Shown here in pieces: positions 8,066-17,057 of a stretch of 64,000 nucleotides of DNA. A program made the position numbers and the translations under genes. Origin of the DNA: Micromonospora sp. NBC_01813 (lineage in GTDB: Bacteria; Actinomycetota; Actinomycetes; Mycobacteriales; Micromonosporaceae); contig NZ_CP109067.1 in assembly GCF_035917335.1 (NCBI RefSeq), positions 7,253,001-7,317,000 of the forward strand, given 5' to 3'. The notes beneath the pieces are model-generated. The model worked only from the letters and a program-made list of their open reading frames with translations, was not told the DNA's origin and ran no database searches. Each line of letters begins with the position of its first letter. Positions within the stretch are counted from its first letter, which is position 1.

Positions 8066-10561
8066 GTGGAGACGACAGACCTGCGTACGCTTGTCGAAGA
8101 TCAACTGCGGCTGTCACGCCAGCTGCGGGCGCGCATCCGTGAACTGGAGGCCGAGCGGTCCGCCCCGCTGGCCGTCGTGGGGACCGCGCTGCGGTTCCCC
8201 GGCGGCGTCAGCACGCCCGAGCAGTACTGGGAGCTGCTCACCGGGCCGGCCACCGGGCCGCGCGACATCCCGGCCGACCGCCCAGGGCTGCGCGCGGTCC
8301 ACGATCCGCAGGCCGGCCCCGGCCGGTCGTACGTCGACAAGGCGGGCTTCCTGGCCGATGTCGCCGGCTTCGACCCGGACTTCTTCGGGATCTCCCAACG
8401 GGAGGCCGAGTCGCTGGATCCGCAGCAGCGGCTCCTGCTGGAGACCTCGTGGGAAGCGCTCGAACGAGCCGGGGTCGCGGTACGCCGAACCGACCGGCTC
8501 GACGCCGGTGTCTTCGTCGGTCTGATGGCCGCCGAGTACGGCGACCGGTTCACCACCGACGACCCGGACCGGCTGGACCCGTACTTCGGCACCGGTGGCG
8601 GGCACTGCTTCGCGGCGGGGCGAATCAGCTACGCGCTCGGGCTGCGCGGCCCGGCCGTCACCCTCGACACGGCCTGCTCGTCGTCACTGGTCGCACTGCA
8701 CAGCGCGGCCCGCAGCCTGCGCGCCGGTGAGTGCCGGTACGCGTTGGTCGGCGGGGCGAATCTGATCTTCTCGCCCCGGCTGATGGTGTCGCTGTGCCAG
8801 AGCGGCGCACTCGCCCCCGACGGCAGGTCGAAGCCGTTCACCGCCGCCGCCGACGGCTACGGACGCGGGGAGGGCGTGGCCACCGTGGTCCTGATGCGAC
8901 TCGCCGACGCGGTCGCCGACGGTCGACCGGTGCTGGCGGTGGTCCGGGGGACGGCGGTCAACCACGACGGTGCGGCCTCCGGCCTGACGGTGCCCAGTGG
9001 CCCGGCCCAGCAGGAGGTGATCCGGGCGGCGCTGCGGGACGCGGCGGCCGATCCGGCCGACGTCAGCTATGTCGAGGCGCACGGCACCGGCACCGCACTC
9101 GGCGATCCGATCGAGGTCGCGGCGCTCGACGCGGTGTACGGCGAACCGCGCCCCGGCTCGCTGCCACCGCTGCCGGTCAGCAGCGTCAAGGGCCGGCTCG
9201 GTCACCTGGAGGCGGCCGCCGGCCTGGCAGGCCTGATCAAGCTGGTACTGATGTTGCGGCATGAGCGGATCGTCGTGGACGTGCCGGAGTCCGACGGGCC
9301 GCTCAACCCGCTGATCCCGTGGCCGGACATCCGGATCGAGGTGCCGCGCCGGCCGGCCGCCTGGACCGGAGCCGGCCGGATGGCGGGGATCAGCGCGTTC
9401 GGCCTCAGCGGCACCAACGCGCACGTGATCGTCGCGGCCGGCGACCCGGTGCCCGCACCGGAGCCGCCACTGGTGTCGGGGCCGTCGCCCACCGAGGGGC
9501 CGCCGCCCGCCGCCGGGTCGTCGCCGGCCCGGTCCGAGTTGTTGGTGCTCTCCGCCCGCAGCCCCGCCGCGCTGCACTCGCTCGCCGCCTCGGTCGGCAC
9601 CCAACTGTTCCGCAGCGATCCGGCGGACCTTCCCTCGGTGTGTCACACCCTGCGGGCCGGGCGGGCGGCGCTGCCGTACCGGCTGGCGGTCACCGGCGCG
9701 ACGCCACGGGAACTCGCCCGCAAGGTGAGCCTGGCGGTCGACGCCGTCGCGGCGCCGTGCGGCCCCGCCCCGCGTACGGTGCTGATCGTCGATCCGGCGG
9801 CATCCAGCGCCTTGGCCAAGGGCGTCGCGGCGATCGCGTCGGATCTTCCGCTGTGCCACGTCGACTCGCTCACCCCGGAACTGGATCCGACCGCCTGGCT
9901 CGCCGGTGTCCTCGACCAGTTGGGCGCACCGGTGGCCACCCGGACGACGCCCGACGCGCGGCAGCCGGCGGAGCTGGACCTCGGCGGGGAGCGGACCGTG
10001 CTCGTGCCGGCGGACCCCGAGCGGGCGACCGGTGCCTTCCTCGACGCGCTGGCGGTGCTCTTTCGCGCCGGCGCACAGCTGCGGATGGAACCGCTGCGCG
10101 CCCCGGGTGCCCGCTTCGTGGCCGACCTGCCGACGTATCCGTTCCAGCGGCGACGCTGCTGGGTGCCGGAGCCGGTGGCCAGTGTCCGGGCGGCCGGCGT
10201 GGCGGCCGAGCGGGTCGTGGCGGGGCAGGCGCCCGTGGCGGGGCAGGCGGTCCCGGAGGCGGCCGACCGTACCGCGGTGGAAGGTTTCCTGCATGCCGAA
10301 CTCGCCGAGGTGCTGAAGGCCAACGGTACGTTGGACCTGCGGTCGACCTTCGCCGAGCTCGGTGGTGACTCCTTCACCGCGATGCTGTTCCTGCGCCGGG
10401 TCCAGGAGTGTTATCCGTCCGTCCCGGACACGGTGGACCTGGTCGGGGACCGGCCGTTGTCCGCCCTGATCGCCGAGCTCGCGCGCGACGTCGCCCACCG
10501 GGCCGACGGGCCCGGCGCGGATCGGCCTGGCCCGCAGCAGCCAGCGGTGAGCCAACGGTGA
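8066..10561 (+). CDS. Type I PKS protein: KS, degenerate AT, ACP
   Basis: An 831-residue protein. GTG 8066 is chosen because GAGGA stands five bases before it. Residues 5-30 form a short N-terminal coiled coil like a docking helix. The ketosynthase (about 34-470) is complete: Cys204 in DTACSSSL, His339 in EAHGTGT, Lys375 and His380 in VKGRLGHLE. The region where an acyltransferase should be (about 490-690) is only about 200 residues, lacks GHSxG, yet keeps the post-AT linker LPTYPFQRRRCW. The ACP near the C-terminus has LGGDSFTAM with Ser769. There are no reductive domains. The extender or acyl unit must therefore come in trans, perhaps from the FkbH route or from the diaminopropionyl carrier. 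A GTGA overlap couples it to the thioesterase gene. Confidence 0.92.
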   Translation: METTDLRTLVEDQLRLSRQLRARIRELEAERSAPLAVVGTALRFPGGVSTPEQYWELLTGPATGPRDIPADRPGLRAVHDPQAGPGRSYVDKAGFLADVAGFDPDFFGISQREAESLDPQQRLLLETSWEALERAGVAVRRTDRLDAGVFVGLMAAEYGDRFTTDDPDRLDPYFGTGGGHCFAAGRISYALGLRGPAVTLDTACSSSLVALHSAARSLRAGECRYALVGGANLIFSPRLMVSLCQSGALAPDGRSKPFTAAADGYGRGEGVATVVLMRLADAVADGRPVLAVVRGTAVNHDGAASGLTVPSGPAQQEVIRAALRDAAADPADVSYVEAHGTGTALGDPIEVAALDAVYGEPRPGSLPPLPVSSVKGRLGHLEAAAGLAGLIKLVLMLRHERIVVDVPESDGPLNPLIPWPDIRIEVPRRPAAWTGAGRMAGISAFGLSGTNAHVIVAAGDPVPAPEPPLVSGPSPTEGPPPAAGSSPARSELLVLSARSPAALHSLAASVGTQLFRSDPADLPSVCHTLRAGRAALPYRLAVTGATPRELARKVSLAVDAVAAPCGPAPRTVLIVDPAASSALAKGVAAIASDLPLCHVDSLTPELDPTAWLAGVLDQLGAPVATRTTPDARQPAELDLGGERTVLVPADPERATGAFLDALAVLFRAGAQLRMEPLRAPGARFVADLPTYPFQRRRCWVPEPVASVRAAGVAAERVVAGQAPVAGQAVPEAADRTAVEGFLHAELAEVLKANGTLDLRSTFAELGGDSFTAMLFLRRVQECYPSVPDTVDLVGDRPLSALIAELARDVAHRADGPGADRPGPQQPAVSQR

Positions 10562-11373
10562 GCCACTTCGTCCGGCCCCGGCCGGCTGGCGACTATCCGT
10601 TGCGGTTCATCGCGCTGCACCACGCCGGCGGGTCGGCGGCCGGGTACCACCCGCTGGCGCGGGAGTTGCCGGCGGACTGGGAGGTGCTGCTGCTCGACCT
10701 GCCGGGCCGCGGCCGGCGGTACGCCGAGGCACCACATCGCGAGATGGCGGGCGTCGTCGACGAGGCGACCCGACTGATCGCCGATCAGACCGGGCGACCG
10801 TACGTTCTCTTCGGCCACAGCATGGGGGCGGTCGTCGCGGTCGAGGTGGGCCGTCGGCTGGCGGTGTCGCACTCGGCACCGGTCTGGGTGGGGGTGTCCG
10901 GGCGGGCGGCGCCGACCGCGCCCCCGCCGGTGGTGCCGGTGGTGCCCGGTGGCCGGCTGAGTGAGTTGGCCGACGACCGTCTGCTGGCGGCACTGCTGAG
11001 TCTCGGCGGTACGCCGCGGCGGCTGCTCGAGATACCGGAGATGCGGGCGCAGTTCCTGCGGGTGGCCCGCGCCGATCTGCTGGCGGTGGACTCGTACCGG
11101 GCCGCGCCGGGCCGCCTGCCGCTGCCGTGTCCGCTCACCGTGTTCGGTGGGCTGACCGACCCCTGGGCCCCGCTGGACCGCCTGCCGGCCTGGCAGGCGG
11201 AGAGCCGCCTGCCGCTGCGGCAGTGCTTCTTCCCCGGCGGGCACTTCTACTTCCAGGACGACGCGTTCGCGCGGCTGGCCCGGGAGATTCGCACCGAGGT
11301 CAGGGCGGCGCTGCGCGCCGACGCGGCCCCGGTCGGAACCGGGGGACATGAGTTCTTCACGGTCGGCGGGTGA
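10558..11373 (+). CDS. Type II (editing) thioesterase
   Basis: A 271-residue alpha/beta hydrolase typical of stand-alone thioesterases in PKS/NRPS clusters. The nucleophile elbow is FGHSMGA (Ser88), the acid is likely in GLTDPWAP, and the His is in FPGGHFYF. These enzymes clear mis-loaded carrier domains. The start codon overlaps the PKS stop by four bases, so both are translated from one message. Confidence 0.92.
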   Translation: MSHFVRPRPAGDYPLRFIALHHAGGSAAGYHPLARELPADWEVLLLDLPGRGRRYAEAPHREMAGVVDEATRLIADQTGRPYVLFGHSMGAVVAVEVGRRLAVSHSAPVWVGVSGRAAPTAPPPVVPVVPGGRLSELADDRLLAALLSLGGTPRRLLEIPEMRAQFLRVARADLLAVDSYRAAPGRLPLPCPLTVFGGLTDPWAPLDRLPAWQAESRLPLRQCFFPGGHFYFQDDAFARLAREIRTEVRAALRADAAPVGTGGHEFFTVGG

Positions 11374-11455
11374 TGGCGTCACTAGCCTGACAGCGCGATT
11401 CGTCGGAGACTGTTGTCAATAAGTTTTCAACTGATGGCGAATCGGGGCGAATGCC

Positions 11456-12253
11456 GTGCGCATCAACCTGTTGGGACCCTTGCACGCGACGATAAACAAC
11501 GTGTCGATCGTGCCGACTGCGGCAAAACCGTGTCAGATTCTGGCACTCCTCGCGATGAACAACGAGAGGGTCGTCTCCAAATCCGCGCTCTTTGAGGAGC
11601 TGTGGGAGAACAAACCCCCACACAGTGCCACCACCACCCTGCACACGTACATCCATCAGCTGCGGCGGCAGATCTCCCGGGCGCTCGCGGACGACCCGAC
11701 AGTCGACTCTCGCGATGTCCTGGTGACCGAGCGTAGCGGGTATTCGCTTCGGATGACCGGCGGGGACACCGACGTCCAGGAGTTCCGACGCCTCAGTCGG
11801 GCCGGTAGCGACGCCTTCGAGCGGCGCGACAACCGCACCGCGAGTGCGGTGTTGGCCGACGCGCTGGCGCTCTGGCGGGGACCGCTGCTGTCGGACATCC
11901 CGTTCGGCCCGCAACTCGCGCTGCACGCACTGTCCCTCGGAGACCTGCGGCTCGCCGCGTTGGGTCGGCGTATCGAGGCTGACCTGCGGATCGGTCGACA
12001 CCTGGAGGTACTGGGCGAATTGCGTACCCTTTCGGTGCGGCATCCGCTGAATGAAAGCTTCGCCGCGCACTACATGACCGCTTTGTATCTTTCCGGGGAC
12101 GTCGGCACGGCGTTGCGGGAGTTTCACCGGATCAGGACGGCCCTCATCGCCGAGCTTGGCGTCGAGCCGGCATCGCGGCTGCGGGAGTTGCAGCAGGTCA
12201 TCCTCGGTGGCGACCGTCTACCGGTCGACGCGGGTCTGCTCAGCGCCGCGTAG
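11456..12253 (+). CDS. SARP-family pathway activator
   Basis: A 265-residue AfsR/DnrI/RedD-type regulator. The N-terminal winged-helix (about 1-90) has the family look: ILALLAMNNERVVSKSALFEELW and TLHTYIHQLRRQI. A bacterial transcriptional activation domain follows (about 95-245, DVQEFRRLSRAG to LGVEPASRLRELQQ). No ATPase or TPR extension is present, so it is a small SARP. It should bind the TCAAG-type heptamer pairs found before sbnA, the PKS gene and the second KASIII gene. The GTG start at 11456 is preceded by GGGGCGA. Confidence 0.92.
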   Translation: MRINLLGPLHATINNVSIVPTAAKPCQILALLAMNNERVVSKSALFEELWENKPPHSATTTLHTYIHQLRRQISRALADDPTVDSRDVLVTERSGYSLRMTGGDTDVQEFRRLSRAGSDAFERRDNRTASAVLADALALWRGPLLSDIPFGPQLALHALSLGDLRLAALGRRIEADLRIGRHLEVLGELRTLSVRHPLNESFAAHYMTALYLSGDVGTALREFHRIRTALIAELGVEPASRLRELQQVILGGDRLPVDAGLLSAA

Positions 12254-12606
12254 CCCGCCCGGCCGCTGTCGGCTATCGGCCATCAGTTGCCGGTTCCCGA
12301 AGACGGACCAGCACAAATTCGGCATATTCCGACCCACCTGCTTCCGCTGCACTCGAATAGATTGATCGAAGGATGTACCCTATGCTTCGTCGCCGATCAG
12401 GGGCCTGGGAGCAATGCCCTGGATCTGATGTCGTTTGCAGAAGGGACAAGCAGGTGGGGATTCCTGACCGCCTCGATATACTGCCAAGCCATCGTGTCCG
12501 GAATGGTCGTCAGAATCGGATTGGGCCGCGATGCCCTGCGGTGACTCGTCGAACGTGGTGATCGTCGACCGAGGCGAGCGGACGTATGGGAGACAGGAAT
12601 CGAGTC
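12254..12606 (+). other. Intergenic region with no gene seen
   Basis: About 350 bases between the SARP and response-regulator genes, clearly lower in GC in its middle (12,300-12,480). Short open frames exist but none has a ribosome site with coding bias or a recognisable product. It most likely holds the promoter of the response-regulator gene. Confidence 0.4.
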
Positions 12607-13230
12607 ATGCAGACGCGGCCGTTGCAGGTCCTTCTGGCCGAGGACGTCAACATGGTACGTGGGGCGCTGGTCGCCCTGCTGGAGTTGCAGCCGGACATCC
12701 ACGTCGTCGTCCAGGTGGAGCGGGGCGACGCGATCCTTCCGGCGGCGTTGGCGTACCGCCCGGACGTGGCGATCCTCGACGTGCACCTGCCCGGGATCGA
12801 CGGACTGTCGGCGGCGATGCTGGTGCACGAGCAACTCCCGGCCTGTCGCACGTTGATCCTCACCGGCATCGACCGGCCCGGGATGCTGCGGCGCAGCCTC
12901 GAAGCCGGCGTCACCGGCCTGATGCTCAAGCACGCCCCGCCTGCGAGTCTCGCCGAGGCGGTCCGGGAGGTCGCCGCCGGTCGCCGGGTGGTCGATTCCC
13001 AGATCGCCCTCGCCGCGCTCAACGAGCAGGCCGCCAGTCCGCTGTCGCCGCGCGAGGGAGAGATCCTGCGGCTGACCGCCAACGGTCACTCGGCGAAGGA
13101 GATCGCCGCGATGCTCTACCTGTCGGCTGGCACGGTGCGCAACCATCTCACCTCGATCGCCACCAAGCTCGACGCCCGTACCCGGGTCGACGCCGTGCGG
13201 ATCGCCCGCGACGCCGGCTGGATTCTCTGA
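12607..13230 (+). CDS. NarL/FixJ-type response regulator (orphan)
   Basis: A 207-residue regulator: receiver domain (about 5-120) with the phosphoacceptor Asp in VAILDVHLPGIDG (Asp58) and the conserved Lys in GLMLKHAPP, then a LuxR-type HTH (SPLSPREGEILRLTANGHSAKEIAAML, about 140-205). The ATG at 12607 follows ACAGGAATCG; an in-frame ATG 21 bases upstream is possible. No histidine kinase gene is next to it, so it is an orphan, as is often the case in antibiotic clusters. It may sense phosphate-independent cues or be phosphorylated by a distant kinase. Confidence 0.9.
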   Translation: MQTRPLQVLLAEDVNMVRGALVALLELQPDIHVVVQVERGDAILPAALAYRPDVAILDVHLPGIDGLSAAMLVHEQLPACRTLILTGIDRPGMLRRSLEAGVTGLMLKHAPPASLAEAVREVAAGRRVVDSQIALAALNEQAASPLSPREGEILRLTANGHSAKEIAAMLYLSAGTVRNHLTSIATKLDARTRVDAVRIARDAGWIL

Positions 13231-13265
13231 CCCGGCCGGCGTCCGAACGTGCTCGCCACGCCGGC

Positions 13266-13297
13266 GACGTCCCGGGCCGCACCACGCCCGGGACGTC
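13266..13297. terminator. Bidirectional terminator hairpin
   Basis: Perfect 12-bp inverted repeat GACGTCCCGGGC / GCCCGGGACGTC with an 8-base loop, in the short gap between convergent genes. There is no T-tract on either side, which is common in actinomycetes. Confidence 0.7.
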
Positions 13298-13303
13298 CCC
13301 GGC

Positions 13304-14329
13304 TCAGACGAACTCCAGCACCGCAACCGTCCACATGAAGCCGATGCCGGCGCCGACCGTGATCAGCTTGTCGCCGGACCTGGGCCGGTTGGTCTCCACC
13401 AGGTGGTGGATGCCGGCGATCTGGTCGCTGTTGCCCATGTGTCCCAGGTCGCGGCCCCACTCGTAGGTCGTCTTGTCCGGGTCCAGCCCGAGCGACTTGT
13501 GGAAGCCCCACTCGGCGATCGGCAGGATCAGGTTCGCGTGTACGAACCACTCGGCGTCGGCCACACTGGTCCCTGCCTCGGACAGCGCCCAGTCCAGGAC
13601 GCTCGTCAACTTCTCGTTGACCAGCGCCAATGCATCGTCGTAGGCGTCCTCGTACCGCATCAGCCACTCGTCCTTGCGGGCGGTGAGGTCGACCGGCTTG
13701 CCGGTGTCGAAGGGTGCCCAGGTCCACGGCCCGCCGCCCCGGTAGAGCGGCTCCAGGCTCGGCTCGGTCGTGCTCGCCGTGGCCAGCAGCCGGGCGAAAC
13801 CGCCTCGCTTGGACAGCACCAGGGCGCTGCCGGCGTCACCGAAGATGGTCTGGTCGTCGCTGCGCCACCGGTCGATGTACGGCAGCCGGAACGCGTCGCC
13901 GGAGGTCAGCAGGGCGGCGGTGGTGTCCGCCCGGGCGGTCAGGTACGACGCCCCGAGCTCCAGCGCGGCGAGCGCCCCGTTGCAACCCTGGCGCATCTCG
14001 ATGGTCACCGACGGCCCGGCACCGACGGTCTCCTGCTGTACGTAGTGCGCCGGGCTCCACATCTCCCGGCCCTGGTGCGACACGTACGCGTGCAGCACCA
14101 GATCGATGTCCTGCGAGTCGTGCCCGGAGCGGGCCATCGCCTGCCGCCCCGCGGCGGCGGCCATCACCACGCCCGCCTCGTCGTCGTTGGCCACCCGGAC
14201 CGCCCGGATGCCGTTGGTCTCCGCGGCCGAGGCGTCGTACACGCCGTCGGCCACCGCCTGTGCTGCGGTGTACTGCTGCTCCGGGAGATACAACCCGGTG
14301 CCGGCAAGGTAGATGTCGTCCCAACGCAC
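13304..14329 (-). CDS. Second KASIII-family ketoacyl synthase-like protein
   Basis: A 341-residue protein of the divergent KASIII group found in many antibiotic clusters. Catalytic residues can be placed as Cys116 (EMRQGCNGAL), His264 (WFVHANLIL) and Asn300 (LGHMGNSD), so unlike the first KASIII-like protein here the triad is intact. The GTG start is preceded by AAGGAGG. Its own promoter carries a SARP box, so it belongs to the cluster regulon although it lies beyond the regulators. It may condense a starter with a carrier-bound unit or transfer an acyl group to an amine or hydroxyl. Confidence 0.85.
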   Translation of the reverse strand: MRWDDIYLAGTGLYLPEQQYTAAQAVADGVYDASAAETNGIRAVRVANDDEAGVVMAAAAGRQAMARSGHDSQDIDLVLHAYVSHQGREMWSPAHYVQQETVGAGPSVTIEMRQGCNGALAALELGASYLTARADTTAALLTSGDAFRLPYIDRWRSDDQTIFGDAGSALVLSKRGGFARLLATASTTEPSLEPLYRGGGPWTWAPFDTGKPVDLTARKDEWLMRYEDAYDDALALVNEKLTSVLDWALSEAGTSVADAEWFVHANLILPIAEWGFHKSLGLDPDKTTYEWGRDLGHMGNSDQIAGIHHLVETNRPRSGDKLITVGAGIGFMWTVAVLEFV

Positions 14330-14361
14330 GGTGCCTCCTTCAGCGAACTCGATCCACCAGA

Positions 14362-14393
14362 AGCAAAGCGGGTGTCACTCGACCGGTCCTTGA
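14362..14393 (-). promoter_or_regulatory. SARP box and promoter for the second KASIII gene
   Basis: On the minus strand: TCAAGGA, CCGG, TCGAGTG, eight bases, TTTGCT. Same spacing as the two boxes in the sbnA-PKS intergenic region; the second heptamer is a one-base variant (TCGAG). Confidence 0.55.
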
Positions 14394-14469
14394 GCGTGAT
14401 GGTCGGCGGCGGCCGGACGCCGCGATGGCGTCCGGCCGCTGCGCGTACCGTCGAGTCCCTGCCGCCGGC

Positions 14470-16044
14470 TCAGGGAGCCGCTGGTGCGGCGACCGGTGCC
14501 CCGGCGCGGTCCGTGGCCTTCTCGCCGGCCGGGTCTGGCCCACCCGGTGCCGCCCCGTCGCCGGCGTCCGGCGAAGATCCGTCCGCCGCTGCCGGCGGCG
14601 TCGCGGGCAGGCCGCGGAACCCGATCAGGCCGGTCAGCAGACTGAGCCCGACCCAGACGAACAGCGTGGCGATGCCCCAGTGCAGCGCCTCGTTCAACGC
14701 CGCCGGGCCGACCTGGCCCTGTTCGGCGAGGTCGGTCAGCCTGCCCTGCAGCACCGACGCCGAGATGGCCAGCGCCAGCGCCCCACCCACCTGGGTGGCG
14801 ACGTTGAGCAGCGCGGACGTCGTACCGGCGTCATCCTCGGTCGCCATCGAGGTCCCCACGGTAGGCGTCGGGATCAGGCAGAGGACCAGACCGACGCCGA
14901 GCAGCGTGGTGATCGGCAGCATGACCGTCCAGTAGGAGCCGCTGGTCGGCGTCCGGATCAGCAGGACGACCATCACACCGAGCAGTACGGTTCCGACGAC
15001 GTACGGCAGTTGCGCGCCGATCTTCGGGATCGCCTTGGACAACGGGCCGGCCACGATCATCATCGCGAGGGTCGTCGGCAGGTACGCGAGTCCGGTCTCC
15101 ATCGGCGAGTACCCGAGGACGGTCTGCATGTAGATGGGCAGCAGCATGAAGCACGGGATCATCAGGCCGGCGGTGAAGAACTCGCCGAGGCTGCCGGCCA
15201 CGACGCCGCGCAACCGGAACAGCCGCAGCGGCAGCAGCGGCGCTTCGGCCCGGTTCTCGATCACGATGAACGCGGGTAGCAGCACCAGCGCGACGAGGAA
15301 CGTCCCGAGGGTCCGTACGTCGGTCCAGCCGTGGTCGGTGACGCTGACGATGGCGAAGACCAATGCTCCCAGGCCGATGGTGCCGCTGATGCCACCGAGG
15401 ACATCTGCCTTCGGACGCGGCCCGCTCGGCGCGCCACCGCGGATGAGGAGCATCGCTCCGATGGTGAGCACCACCGCGATCGGGATGTTGATGTAGAAGG
15501 CCAGCCGCCAGTTCACGTCGACGATGGCCCCACCGAGCAGGGTGCCCAGGCCCGCGCCGACCCCGATGACCGCACCCCAGACCCCGAACGCCTTGGCCCG
15601 TTCGGCCGGGTCGCGGAAGGAGACGACCAGGATGCTCAGGCAGGCGGGGGAGAGGCCGGCCGCCGCCAGACCCTGGATCGCCCGGGCGATGAGGATCTGG
15701 TCGTCGGTCTGTGCCATCGCCGCCAGCAGCGACCCGGCGGTGAACAGGGCGAGGCTGCCGAGGAACATCCGGCGCCGGCCGATCACGTCGTTGAGCCGGC
15801 CACCGAGCAGCAGCAGGCCGCCGAAGAGAATGATGTAGTTGTTGAAGACCCACTGCAGTCCGATCGGGGACAGCCCCAGGTCGCGCTGCAGTTCCGGGCC
15901 CATCACGCTCGCCACGGTGGTGTCGAGCGCGATCATCAGCTGGCCCACCGAGACGACGACCAGCACCAGCCAGCGCTGCTTGTCGGGGGCGGGGATGCCG
16001 GACGCTCCAACCGGCGCCGCGGCCTTCTGATCCTGGCTTGTCAT
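14470..16044 (-). CDS. DHA2/EmrB-QacA-type MFS drug exporter
   Basis: A 524-residue membrane protein with about 14 predicted helices. The first helix bears LMIALDTTVASVMGPEL (motif D1 of 14-TM exporters) and the 2-3 loop motif A is GGRLNDVIGRRRM. The ATG at 16044 follows GAGGAAG. The C-terminal 50 residues are an Ala/Pro/Gly-rich cytoplasmic tail. It is divergent from a TetR gene and the shared upstream region holds a palindrome, the classical repressor-exporter pair, probably exporting the cluster product. Confidence 0.92.
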   Translation of the reverse strand: MTSQDQKAAAPVGASGIPAPDKQRWLVLVVVSVGQLMIALDTTVASVMGPELQRDLGLSPIGLQWVFNNYIILFGGLLLLGGRLNDVIGRRRMFLGSLALFTAGSLLAAMAQTDDQILIARAIQGLAAAGLSPACLSILVVSFRDPAERAKAFGVWGAVIGVGAGLGTLLGGAIVDVNWRLAFYINIPIAVVLTIGAMLLIRGGAPSGPRPKADVLGGISGTIGLGALVFAIVSVTDHGWTDVRTLGTFLVALVLLPAFIVIENRAEAPLLPLRLFRLRGVVAGSLGEFFTAGLMIPCFMLLPIYMQTVLGYSPMETGLAYLPTTLAMMIVAGPLSKAIPKIGAQLPYVVGTVLLGVMVVLLIRTPTSGSYWTVMLPITTLLGVGLVLCLIPTPTVGTSMATEDDAGTTSALLNVATQVGGALALAISASVLQGRLTDLAEQGQVGPAALNEALHWGIATLFVWVGLSLLTGLIGFRGLPATPPAAADGSSPDAGDGAAPGGPDPAGEKATDRAGAPVAAPAAP

Positions 16045-16153
16045 GACTTCCTCTCGTCCTGAGACGGATTCGGGATGGGTGTGCCGCGTGCGACGGCAGG
16101 ACCCGGCATGAGACGGCGGGCCCGGCGTTGGCGGTGATGTTCGATACGAGGCT

Positions 16154-16177
16154 GACAGGAGCACTGCTCTCTGTCAA
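16154..16177. promoter_or_regulatory. Likely TetR operator
   Basis: Near-perfect 24-bp palindrome (TGACAG at one end, CTGTCA at the other, with GAGCA/TGCTC inside) between the exporter and the TetR gene. On the exporter strand it overlaps a TTGACA that would serve as -35. Confidence 0.5.
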
Positions 16178-16183
16178 GACTGT

Positions 16184-16212
16184 TGCTCGTGACCAAGACC
16201 CATGCTCTAATT
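16184..16212 (+). promoter_or_regulatory. Promoter candidate for the TetR gene
   Basis: TTGCTC, 17 bases, TCTAAT, next to the palindrome on its right side, about 60 bases before the TTG start. Confidence 0.45.
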
Positions 16213-16273
16213 CGTGGTACCCGGTCGGGTAGGCTCGCCGGAACCGACGGGATCACTCGAAGGAGGAGAGGCC

Positions 16274-16975
16274 TTGGCTTCCGCACGCGCGCTGCGGGAA
16301 CGTGTCCGCAAGGAACTGACCGACGAGATCGTCGAGATCGCCAAGGCGCAGCTCGCCGACCGTGGCGCCGAGAACCTGTCTCTCCGTGCCATCGCCCGCG
16401 ACCTCGGGATGGTCTCCTCGGCGGTGTACCGCTACTTCCCGAGCCGCGACGACCTGCTGACCGCGCTCGTCATCGACGGCTACAACTCCATCGGGGCGGC
16501 TGTCGAGCAGGCCGACGAGGCCACCGCCAGCGACGACTTCCCCGGTCGATGGCGGGCCGTCGGTCAGGCCCTGCGCGCCTGGGCGACCGAACACCCGCAC
16601 GAGTACGCGCTGGTGTACGGATCGCCGGTGCGCGGATATCACGCGCCGGAGACCACCCTGCAGGCGTCGATGCGGGACAAGGTGGTCCTCGGCCGGATCA
16701 TCAGCGACGCACACCGGGCCGGTGTGCTGCGCGTCCCACCACCTGCCCAGCCAGCGCCGCAGGCCCTGGCCGGTGACCTACGACGGGTCCGCGAAGCTGT
16801 CCTGCCGGCTGTGCCGGACTCGGCGGTCGTCGCCGCGCTGACCGCGTGGAGCGGGCTGTTCGGCATGCTCAACCTGGAGCTGTTCGGCCACTTCAACAAC
16901 ATCATCGACGACCGTGCCGGGCTGTTCGACCAGGCCCTGGCCCGCCTCGCCGACCTGGCCGGCCTGCCGGCTTGA
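16274..16975 (+). CDS. TetR-family repressor
   Basis: A 233-residue regulator. The HTH reads LSLRAIARDLGMVSSAVYRYFPSRDDLL (about 37-65). The TTG start is chosen because GGAGGAGAGG stands just before it; a longer frame would start within the promoter. The C-terminal ligand domain (about 90-230) is of the TetR_C_13 sort judging by RWRAVGQALRAWATEHPHEYALVYG. It should repress the divergent exporter and itself, released by a ligand that may be the cluster product. Confidence 0.92.
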   Translation: MASARALRERVRKELTDEIVEIAKAQLADRGAENLSLRAIARDLGMVSSAVYRYFPSRDDLLTALVIDGYNSIGAAVEQADEATASDDFPGRWRAVGQALRAWATEHPHEYALVYGSPVRGYHAPETTLQASMRDKVVLGRIISDAHRAGVLRVPPPAQPAPQALAGDLRRVREAVLPAVPDSAVVAALTAWSGLFGMLNLELFGHFNNIIDDRAGLFDQALARLADLAGLPA

Positions 16976-17057
16976 CCTGACTCGATCCAATCGACCCATC
17001 CGGCTCACTCGACCCATCCGGCCTGTTCGACCGCGCCCGACCACTGGAGAACACCCC

